Assembly: GCA_944472155.2 (NCBI GenBank)
Contig: OX235271.1
Span: 99,833,256 to 99,897,255, forward strand
DNA: 64,000 nucleotides
Source of the DNA: Trichobilharzia szidati
Lineage: Eukaryota > Platyhelminthes > Trematoda > Strigeidida > Schistosomatidae
Reading direction: 5' to 3'
The notes under the pieces were generated by a model that saw only the letters and a program-made list of their open reading frames with translations, was not told the origin of the DNA and did no database searches. Of this stretch, positions 13,301 through 25,300 are shown piece after piece (position 1 is the stretch's first letter; each line of letters begins with the position of its first letter). The position numbers were made by a program, and so were the translations under genes.

Positions 13301-16300
13301 CGATAGATTTCAATAAATGGAAAATAAGGTAGTCCAGTAATTCCATATTAATTCGTTTTTAGACATATCACACAGTTAAACAGTATTATTTTCCGTATCA
13401 CGTTTCGAGCAAAATTTAATGTTATAATAATAATATCAGCTGTAACCACACAACTTCGAAACTTTCGTTTTTATAGTTTTCTTTATTCCTTCTTATTTGC
13501 CGTAGGAGTAGTAGAACTTTCTAGATATTCGGTACAGGTGATGAATCACTTCTGTTACATGTAATTTCCCCCACCATTCTGTTATGTCAAATTTCAAGAC
13601 TGTCATCTTATCTCATCCTATTGTATGGTTGTGTGTAGTTGTATGTAGTGCTATAGCTGAACTATTCTCCATATTTTTTATCTTATTAGGGTCACATAAT
13701 CTAGATTTTGCTAGGTTTTTTGCTCTCCTAGTCTGACTAACCATGTTCTACTACTTTGACCTGTGTATTTGGTCTGACAATCAATGCGGGGTATTTGATA
13801 TACTAAATTGTTTTGTTTTAAGCGCTCCACAGGATCCTTTAACTGACGAAGCTTGTTTCTAATTGAGTTTGTGTGTTTGAGTGCCACTTTTATTCTTGTA
13901 TTGTTAAGAGAGCCCAGGGATTTAAGTGGGCCATCATTACTAATTAGTATAACATACACTTCTTCAATTTTTTGTTTCTCAAAACTGAGGAGAAGGATCA
14001 GTATGTTTGACAACTTAATTTATTTTAACAAAACAAATTACAGTCCTTATGGAAATTAATTTTTAAATGAAACCAAGTACTTACGCGCATATACCATTCA
14101 ACGCTACATTTGTAATCACAGTTTTATAATACAACTTCACTCATCGCTTCCTATATGGCATGAATTCACCAAGATTCTTATTGCACTTAGTTATACTTAA
14201 ACTGACCAGTTGATAACACTGAATTGTCCTTAATAAAATGTTCTATACAAAAAAGAAGATACAAAACTAATCGCTCAAAATGGTGTATAAGTTGTTCTTT
14301 AAAAGACTAAAAAGGTAGTGTAATTTAAATGTCATACAAGTAGAACCAAAATTCATTCATGCATATCACTTTTGTGCACTTATATATGTATATGTCACTT
14401 GTAGAATTTGCATACTTTGAACATGTTGTCATTCTATTGTTGAGTAATCAAAATGTATAATGGAAATTAATTTCTTAATCTCTCATTGTTTTTTTGATTT
14501 CTTATACAGAACTACAGAATTTATTGTTGCATAAAGTTTCTTTTTTCTCTTATAGATAGTTGTTGTATAATTATTATCATTATTCTATGCAAAATAGCGT
14601 GACATAGTGGATAGGAGTATAATTTTTTCATATAACAACTAAGAATATGTAGATATAAATTATTGAACTTTGTTCATATTGATACATGTTTAATGGAAAG
14701 TTGATTAATTAAAAATTCTTTTTTTTTATAATCTACATTTTTTAAATATTAAATTTTACACACACATATATTTACACCAAGAAAATGGATGTGAAAATTT
14801 CATTAAAATCAAAATTTTCATTAAATTTTCACCACATTTTTGAGTGATAATTTCACATACACTAGGATAATTTTTTTTCCGACCGTTCACATCTTAGTGT
14901 GAATATTATTTAGAATTCATTTTAATATAATGCCCAAAAAGTACTTTTAAAACTTAGGTTTTTACAATTAAATCATGAACTGACATCAGTTAAGTAACCA
15001 TTGAAAAGCTATGAGAAATGGATATCTGTTTTAGTCTAGAACTCTTCAACAGAACGCATCTATGAACTCTCCAAAGTATAAAGCCAAGACCCTCAGATTA
15101 CGAGACAAGCCTGTTGACTGCTCTGTCGGTGGGACAGAATCCAATAATCCAGTAGTGTCAGGGACGAACTAACTAACCTTATTTGCACTAATAAATAAAC
15201 CTTTCTCTCCATCCTTATTCCACCAAGCTTTGTTCTTATTGTTCTTCTTATATTTATAACCCTCTCAATTTCTTTTATTTTCTCATAAGTGTAAACATCA
15301 TTTAAGCTGTGTAATAACTGTTATTTTTTGTCTTTCCCCTCACCATGCTATATCAACAGTACATTATATCCAATAATCTATAACATGCTAAATTTTCCAG
15401 ACTGAATCAACAATACTGTTTGAAACAAACCCACTGTTATTATTATATTTATTATTCTCATTATGTACTTCAAATATTTTTGGCTTTATAGAGTAAATGT
15501 GAATAATTTGTGGATGGTGACTAGCAGTGGAATCCAGTATGCGCCTTTCGTCCTATTTTGAACTCGTCATCTGGATGTACTTGCATTTCTTAGTGAGTGA
15601 TGATATTCCCACCGAGGTTCGAACCCAGTGACCATAGTTTCAAATGCCGAAGCGTTATCCACTAGACCGCTTGGGCCACGAGAGCCACCTCTTTTGCAAC
15701 GGGGCATACTAATTTAATTTAATTTTAGATTTTCCCGTCGATTGATTGGAACGAAGTGCTTGGTCTCAGGTTGACTTATCGGCTTCTTGTGCAGATGCTT
15801 GGACGATGTCTGGGCATTTAATTAGAATTTAATTTGTGGATGGTACATCCAGATGATAAGTCCCAAATAGGACGAAATGCGCATCCTGGACTCCACTGCT
15901 AGTCACCATCCACAAATTAAATTCTAATTAAATGCCCAGACATCATCGGAGCATCTGCGCAAGAAGCCGAAATGTCAACCTGAGACGGGAAAATCTAAAA
16001 TTCAATTAAATGTGAATAAATTTCTCTGGTTAATTTATTTTAATTTATATTTTGAATAAATCAGTCGCAATATTGTGAAAAATGCTGAGAATTCCATTCT
16101 GTTTTATAAGTACTGTTTTTGGAATAAAGTAGATTATTATTATAAATTTTAACTTTGGCCCATTCAAAATTAATCTAATGCTTATTAGTGAATACAGCAT
16201 GATTTTGTCTGCAGTTCTAGTGAGAAGTCGTGACCAGTAGTGTCTACTAAGTCAGATGTACGGGTAAAAATCCACGAGGGACAATGATTGGCCGTGGTGC

Positions 16301-19300
16301 TAAATGTTTCACAAAATTGCAGAAGTTAGATTGGATTCCATCTTAGCGGTTGAAAGATTGGTGATCTGACCCCATAACCTAAATCTCTGATGTAGCCATG
16401 GTTGTGCACTGTCGAATAATCCCTAAGTGGCATGAAATGGCTTTTCTTCAATGCTTCTTAGTTTTCAATGGTAGTGTAACATGATATCTGTTCAAGAAGA
16501 AATTTATCGTTTATTTAGTAGTCAGTGTATTGTTTGTAAATTACTGAATAATGTATTATACTTTTTACTTTCTTTTGTTTTATATATAAAAACAACTTTA
16601 CAGAAATAAAGAATATTAGAATGATACAGATGTTTGTTTCCCTTCCATTTATTCAGTCGATATTTTGTACATATTCTAATGTAGACACATTCTTATATAT
16701 TTTTATATTGCCTATGATGTTATATCGTAGACAGTTTGTTATGTAGTAATTATGACTACTTATTAGTATGCTAATCATAATACTTACTGACTTTTATTTA
16801 TATCCGTGAATCATTTTGATACTGTATCTACATTTTCTGTATAACTGTGCTTTAAGATATTGACCTCACATATTTACACAGACACATATTAACTAGTAAA
16901 TACGAATGAACTTGTAAAAGGAAAATATATAGATGTTCTTACGCTGATAAGGGTGAATACAGTACAAGCAAGTATGCCTTCAAGAAAATAAAAAAAGAAT
17001 ATTATTTAGGGATATATAGTGCTTTATAGGAATAAAATGCAATATTTTCTAATATTAAAGGGCAGTTGATACTGTATGCTAACTGTAGTGGATTAGGATT
17101 TTACAGCAGCGTCAGTAGCACAGCGGTTAGGGCGCTCGCCGACCATGCACATGGTCTGGGGTTCGATCCTATGCCGACGCATACCTGATATCAATGGTCG
17201 GCCTGCAAAATTTGGGCTACCGATATCACATGCTGAAAATTCCATACCTGTACCAAAAGATACGGTGTGGAATCAAGCTGTAATAAAAAAATAAATAAAT
17301 AAAGTAATTTGGTATAACACATAATGAAAGAGTGTTTGTTATTTATTGACAACGTTTAAAACTGTTGCGTAATGTTTGTGTACCTACCATTACATGGTAA
17401 CATCTATGTTTCTGTTTTCTTTTACTCTACTTGATGTGACATCTTGGATTACTTATCAGAAGTGTTACATAACCTGCTGACAACATCTGTCTGCCTACAG
17501 TCAACAAATTTTGCGGGCGTTTTCACTGCGTCATTCTTTTAATCGACAAACGATGTAGTATCACTTTGACAATCACCATTAATGTTGTTTTATGAGAAAT
17601 TGAAGTCATTTGACTGTGCTTTTACATATATATATTTACAAGAGGCTCTTTTCCTTAAGTACAAAGTGTTTGGTTGTTTTGATGGTGTTTAGACCTTGCA
17701 TAGATGTTATCTTCCTTTTTGAATTTTCAATTAGCTTGATAATCTATTGGAGAATTTATTCTCTTTGAATTCTAAAGTAATTCGTCAGAAATCTTGGTCA
17801 CAATAATCAAATTAGAATATGCCTTTTCTCTGAATAAAGAGATGAGGTCATGCAAAGCACGCCACCGTATGTAGCTCAGACTAATTAACTTTGGTCTCAT
17901 GCACTGCCATCTTGTATTATTTTAACCTTACTTCGTTTTAGACAAAATAAAATATACTGTCAATAATATCGCACTTCAAAGTGCACAGTAAGTAGAAACC
18001 TGTAAAAGATATTTCTAAAGGGACAAGAAAGTGTAACATTTCACGCACGAACCTTTATCTTTGGGTTGATGACACACTAGAGTGTTTTGTTCATCACATT
18101 TTATTGAATTAGAATCCATGGCCAAACGGCCAAGCGAATAATGCTTTGAGGTGTTTGAAGTAATGTGCGTTAGGTTAGAATTTCAGTGAGAACACTATCT
18201 CTTACAGGGGACGAGGTAAACCAGACTGATGAATTTCAAATAGAATGGAACGTTCATCGTTTATTCTACTACTAGCCACCACCAAACATGTAACTTCTAG
18301 TTATTAATCTTGGTAATATTGAGAGACCCTTTCAAGGAGCCTTCATGACATAATAAGGCTTTTCAGTTTGCTCTAGCCTTGTGGACAGGAGAACAAAAAT
18401 ATGACTAAAGGTTAATGATAAGAATGGTATGATTTATGAACTAAGTATTGTGAATACATACTAATCATAATAATCCTGAAGGTATTGAAAGCCGAACCAT
18501 TTAAATGAAAGGTTGTAGCTGACACTTAACATAGTTTTCATCCATATGAATTAAAAAGCACTAGGAAATTGGAATAATCTCTGCAGAAACTGATCATTTC
18601 TCTTTCATGTTCTTTTGGTTTCACTATTAATTAATGCTTACTGATCCCATTTCTTGTGCACATATAGTGAAAGAGATGATGCACTTCACAGTCTGTCCTT
18701 CACATATAACAAAGAAGTATATTGAAAGTATGTATAAGAAAATTATTGAAGTCAGTTTTGCGGTTCTGTTACACAACATATTTCCATTAAATGACTGAAC
18801 CATACTTTAAAAGTGTAGTGCTAATTTTACAATTTTTTTTGTTTTTGACTTGACTGATTTCCGTATTTTCAAAATTATCATTAAAAAGAAATTTAAACCC
18901 CCTAACATGAGTCATAATTTATTACATCACACCTTATCGGTCAAATTCTGTTTGTTAGTAGATTAGCTGACATTAAATTACTTACTTGTACTCAGGTAGG
19001 TTTAATCAATATCAGCGGGTATATTCTCTTGAGCAAGTCTAGGTATACACTATTACTTGGACTTTGTTTTCATCCACTAATTATTTTTTACTACCTCTTT
19101 GTTTTTATTTATTTTACTACAGGTGTATTTTAATATATTTAGGATAAATTTCTATTGTGTTATTCTTTTACAACAGACTTGAAAATTATACACAGTGATG
19201 CACTTACACTTGGTCAAGCTCTTGATGAAGTTGCAAAGTTTGCACTTTCTCAAGATTGTATTCAAGGCAATGATCAGTATGATGTACTTCGGGCTATTTT

Positions 19301-22300
19301 ATTTGCTGAACGTTGGCATCCAGATGTTAAAGGTCATATTTCTGATGAAGCTGAATTTGAACAATATTGGGCAGGTAACGATACATTCATTTACATTTAA
19401 TTGAATTTTTGGATTTTCCCGTCGATTGATTGGACCCAAGTGCTCGGTCTCAGCTTGACATGTCGGCTTCTTGAGCAGATGCTTCGACGATGTCTGGGCA
19501 TTTAATTAGTATTTAATTTGTGGATGGTGACTAGCAGTGGAATCCAGGATGCGCATTTCGTGGCCCAAGTGGTCTAGTGGATAACGCTTTGGCGTTTGAA
19601 ACCATGGTCACTGGGTTCGAGCCTCGGTGGGAACATCATCACTCACTGAGAAATGCAGGTGCATCCAGCTGACAAGTCCCAAATAGGACGAGATGCGCAT
19701 CCTGGATTCCACTGCTAGTCACCATCCACCAATTAAATACATTCATTTACAGTTTAAAAACTTATAGGGCCTAAAAGGCGCTTATATCTAAAATTTAAAG
19801 ATTGGTTTTTGTTTTGTTTTTATTCCTGGACGTTCCCAGTGGAACATAGGGCTTCAAACTAGAGACTTGAAGTTTCGGTAGCAGTGGTGTTTACTTTTAT
19901 GGGATGGGGTTGCTAGCCTCATGCACAACCTTCCCTTTTTACCAGTCCTATTACTGGCCTAACGAGGTTTGGGAGGGCGTCGGTCGGTGATGAAACCCCG
20001 GACCATATGCGTGGTCGGCGAGCATTATACTACTGCGCCACCGATGCACAAAATAAGTATTTTATTGTTGATACCTAATATCTAGTCTATTTATACTGAC
20101 ATTTGAAATACATGCGGTGGAAAGTTGATTTCCATTGGAGCGATACCTATCACATTTTGTCTATTGTGGATATTTTTTTAACAGACAGCATATTAAAGCA
20201 TGCCTTGATTTTGGCGTGAAATGACTTTAGGATGACAAAAATGTGAACTATTTTCTACAAAAGCTGTTAAAGCTATTCTCACTGCTTTACTCAAGTTTAT
20301 CAACAGCAGTGTACTGCATAACACTTTTCTGTTCTGCAGATATTTTAATCATTTTTTGTGTGTGAAAATTCTACCCTTTCTGGAATCAATCTTCCTAGTT
20401 CAAGTGATATACAAGCCACTAACTCTGTCCTTGATTAACTTTAGATAGAACTGTTGAGATACTACATTGTGGTAGTTGTTAATAGATTGATTTACAAACA
20501 CTGTGCGGCTAGGAAGACTTGTATTAATTTATTCGACATTACGTTACATCCCTAGTTGTTTGCTTTTGTTCATCGCGGGAAGCGGGATACGATAAGCTAT
20601 TTGATTTTTGTCTACAGAAAGCTGGTCTATAACATGACTGAGTGCGTTGATTCTTAGCCCAGTTGCCATTTATTAAACAGCATGTTCGTTGTTCATCCAG
20701 AAATTGGTAGTGTAGGAAAAGATCCTGTGTAATCTGCATTTGCTCTGTCTAAGTCACCATTGTTTCTAAGATGTTAATTTCTTGTAGGATGATCGACAGT
20801 TTCAAAGATTCATTACCACTTGCCTTAAAGTTCTGTGTTATGTGTCTAATGATAAAATTGGTCATTTCGTGTAAATTTTTTCTCCTTCTCCCCAACTTGT
20901 GTTTGTTGATAATGGATGTGTGTTTATATGTCATTAAATGTTAGATTTCCAGGTACTTGCTGCATAAACTATCATCACACTTACCAGTCAGTGTTACTTT
21001 TCTGATCACATAAGGAAGATTAATTTTACAAGCACCTATTCACTTTGTTTTGCTATTCTTTGTGTAGTGGGAATATATTTGGTAGATTAGGGTAGAGTTT
21101 TTCATTTCAAACAGTTGTTCATATATATAAAGGTTGGCTGATTTGTCAAAAATTTCATGTTTGCAGGATTGCACTATTACAGAAATGCAATACTATGATA
21201 CGAAACATCTATAACTCATACTGTGAATGCTTCAGTAACTTTATGGTTTCCTGAATCCAAATTCCATTAAACACAATTCTCAACGTCATTAGAAATGGTG
21301 TCTTCACTGCTGTTGCATAAGATACTGAATTCGATACTTTTATCAACTATGCATTTACTGGGGATTTCTTTTGATCTTGGATATGTTTGAATATTTATTT
21401 GTTCCTTTCTTTGTGACTGAGTCATTGGCCTGGATTTACCATTCTTTACTTAATTGTGAGCATATTTCAAGTGGTGATGTTTAGCTTTCCATCAATACAA
21501 AAAATCTTTAGTGTAGACGATTTTTTTCTATGAGTGTATCGTTTTCTTCAGAAACCTGAAATATGTAGATCAACAATATATGATATAATAGGAATCAATC
21601 AAGAAAATAGGTGAAGCTGCAAGACTCCATATACTCCTGATTAATGTTAATAATTAGGAATTACTCACATCAGCGAGTACGACTTGCTAGTGTCATCAGG
21701 ATATTTTGTATTCCAGAAGAAAACTGTGGTAAATTTTTATTTCAGAATGTATAATTTATTCTATGCATTACTCATCTAGCTAGTTAGAAGTCAAGTGGGT
21801 TCAGATGATTCCGTTTTCTGACCTCACTCAATCTTGGTAGACGACTGATGTAATAGGCCTCGAACGATAGAAACGGTTGTATAGTGTTTAGATCAACTCA
21901 ATATAGTTTGTAAACACTACATGCTGACATGAGTAGTTTTCAACCAATCATACTAGGTATTGGTATATACAGTACTGACTATGCACTTAAATTCAGCTGA
22001 TAAGTAGAACTTTATTATGTATTATTATTATTAATCCCTTGGGTTCCTAGTGGAACATAGGGCTTCAACTACTCGTCTCCCTGTTACTTCTGTCTTCTGC
22101 TGTATTTTTCAATTGCATCCATGTTAGTCCATACTGTTTCAACTCTTCTTCACACGATCTCCTCCATGTCACTCTTGGACGTCCCACTCGCCGTTTCCCT
22201 TTCGGCTTTCACTCGAGGGACTGACGCACGATGTCACCCAGCGGCCTCCTCAGCGAGTATCCAATCCATCTCCACTTTCTCCTGCATATTTGTTGGGCTA

Positions 22301-25300
22301 TCGGTTCTCGTTTTGTTTGTTCCCATAGTTTCTTGTTGGTGATTCTTTCCGGCCATCTGATCTTCAGTATAGAGCGAAGACAGTTGTTGATAAAGGTCTG
22401 CAACAGGCTGTTGGAAATATTCTTTGTGACCCGCCAAGTTTCTCATCCGTATAGAAGAACTGACTGACTTGACGTTTGCATTGAAAATCCGAATCACTTT
22501 GTTGTTGATGCTGAGTGACGAAGATTTCCAGATTGGTTTCAGGTTGATGAATGTGTTTCTCGCCTTCCCGACTCTCGATTTGACATCCTCGTGCGTTCCT
22601 CCTGTAGTTGAGACAATGCTCCCTAGATAAGTGAATGAAGTAACCTCTTTCAAATCCCTCCCGTTGATGGTGATTGGCACTGGATGTTGCGGACACATGT
22701 GGAGTTCACTTACTCTCTGTTAATTTTTAAAAGTATGTTTAAGAGGCGACATTTAAACTTGGTGTAAATCACCGAGTTAGAGATAGATTGTTGGAAATTT
22801 GAATTTATCATTTCAAAGATTTTCTTTAGTATTTATTTTCAGTGAACTAAGGACATTATTAATAGCAAAGTGTAAATCGACTTCTTTCAAACATTTGTAA
22901 ACCATTATTCGACACAGTAGAAGACTGTAATGTGTTCAACTATTTTTTAGTTGTACAATCACCTTATAAAAGTGCCTACCCATATGGTCAGCACTCTTCT
23001 TGTCTCTCATTCAGAACAAATGGGATTATTGAATATTAGTGTACGGATAAATACTTATATATATATGATTTGCATATTGTGCACACATTTTAGTGAAAAT
23101 TTTATTGCTTAACTAATCGTTCACTGTTATATTTTTAGGATACCTACCTGAGGGTGTTAATCCTGTAAGTTGTTTACAGTTTCCTATGAAAAGATAATAC
23201 ATGCCTTAATCACAGTTTTTATTATGCAAATATATGTGTATGATGAAAATTGTGATGTAAGAATTTGTGTCTTTGTTAAGAGAATTTAATCTTAGATCCT
23301 GATGATAGATTTTTGTCTTGATAAAAAAAGCGCTGTAATGTAATGCTATCATTTAGTTTCATTCTATAAGTCCTTATGAGTGTATTATGATTGAATAATT
23401 ATATAATTTTTGATTAAAAAGTAAGCTTATGGAGGAAAGGAAGGCTATCTTTCTCAGCACATGATCATAGCAACTAATTTGACTGCACTAGGTATAGTAG
23501 TTACTATGTGGGGCAAAATAATTGTGTTGGACAGTTGAAGGCAGTCAACAGGAGACCATTTATCTAGTTTTCCTGGCTTTAGTCAGCACGCGTTATTTGC
23601 ATCATCTAAGGAACAGATGTTACCACTGGTGTTCTCACCCGCATCACCCAGTGTTGCACTCAGGGACATTACTAATGAGCTATCCTCGTAGGGGTTGATG
23701 TTTTGTAGAACTGCAGTGAATAAATTAATTAGATACTCGAGACGAACCAATGTTATGTTTTCTAGTCCTTAGTGCTGGGTGAATCCCATCAATCAAGTCT
23801 GAAATGTGGTCACCAAGCCAGGTGTCATTGGATAATAAAAATTCCAAACATAGTTTCAGAACTTCGAACTAGTATTACAGTAAAGCGGGGAATGTAACAA
23901 ATACTAGGGCTGAAAAATAGTTTTTTTTATTCCTTCACGTTCCCGAGTGGAACGTAGGACTTCAGGCTAGAGGCCTGAAGTTTCTGTAGCAGGGTTTATT
24001 TTTACAGGATGACGTTGATAGCCTCAGGTCCAACCTTTCCTCTTCACCAGCTTTAGTTCTGGCTTAGCGAGGTAAAGGAGTGCGCCGGCCGGGGATCGAA
24101 ACCCGGACCATGTGCATGGTCAGCAAGCATCCTTACCGCTATGCCATCGATGCACAGAAAGTAGTAAATGTCATTTATTATTTCTATAGTTACACACTAC
24201 AGTTAGTTGGATGGAAATCTATTGGTCACATATAGAGAAGACTGAACATAGACATCTTTCTAAACAGTTCACCTTATCATCAGATTTATATTATCAATGT
24301 AGAAATTTACTACGTTTCAAACAAAAGTAATTATTATTCTTTCATTTCAATATTTATTTTATTTTACTGGTAAATTGAGCTTTTCTTTATAACTTTAATA
24401 TAACATAAATGATTTAAAACGCTTCTGTGGATCTTAATTAATTGGGAATGTGCTTTTTGTTTTTACTAACCACTAATAATCTTCGTCTTCTACTGAGAGA
24501 AATAATCTGTAAAAATTAATGCTTTAATAGTATTCATTTATAAACACTTGAATAGGTCTCAGTAATGCTCATCCTTTGAAGGACTTTGCCTGATTAATTT
24601 TTAGATGTGTTTCTTTCATTCCTTTGAGTTCCTAGTGGAATATAGGGCTTCAAGCTTAAGCTTTGGAGTTTTGGCAGTAGTGATGTGTTTTTCTCACAGG
24701 GTATGGTTGTTAATCTAAAGCCCATCTATCTCCATTTACCGGGTTTAATATCGGCTTAAAGAGGTTAAGGAGTGCGTCGGCCAGGAATTGAATCATGGTC
24801 ATATACGTGGTCGGCAAGCATCCTATCATTGGACCATCAACGCACTTGAATGTTTTTATTCATCTTTAATCGCATGTCGCGCAGTACTCTAAAAGTAGAG
24901 AAAATAGCTTTCATTACCAATTCAAAAATTCTCCATACATTTCTTATTCTCTTACTGCCTGAAATCTTTCAGTTTTAATTTCTCACTTATAAATAAAGAT
25001 TTTTCTTCAAACCAATAATTAATTTTTTGATATGTAGATGTCATTTAAATTGTTTTCAGTTAAGATATTCAAGAATTTCTTTTTATTCTTAAAAAGAAGA
25101 GTTTTTTCCAGGGTTTTATTTTTAAAGTTAAGAGTGAAAATGGAAAAAGCAGTTCGACATTCATTGTAGTAGGCTTTTTTTCTCTTAATTAAGATATCAG
25201 TCACCAGTATCCATCTATTTTTATCCTGTATCTATGATTTTTTCATCTGGATGGCTTTTGTCAAAATGGCTCTTTATATGTGTATAGTAGTTGGTTGAAA

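Larger units (their letters stand above)
1333..19176 (+). other. Intron 1 (17.8 kb), retroelement-rich
   Basis: Holds HHR-2, HHR-3, Sm-alpha, SINE-A/B, RTE and PLE remnants listed separately. Within it I see nothing recognisable at roughly 5990-6720, 8150-9380, 10580-12240, 14060-14960, 16350-17100 and 18310-19130 beyond AT-rich, stop-dense DNA. Confidence 0.7.
19375..23138 (+). other. Intron 2
   Basis: Contains the Sm-alpha foldback next to the donor, one antisense SINE-A, and an RTE 3' fragment. The stretch 20050-22020 has only short broken minus-strand reading frames (20539-20934) that I cannot assign. Confidence 0.65.

Noticed and set aside
20539..20934. Two minus-strand frames that might form a decayed element ORF
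   Set aside because: I could not match any motif to a known retroelement or host protein; left as unassigned intron.
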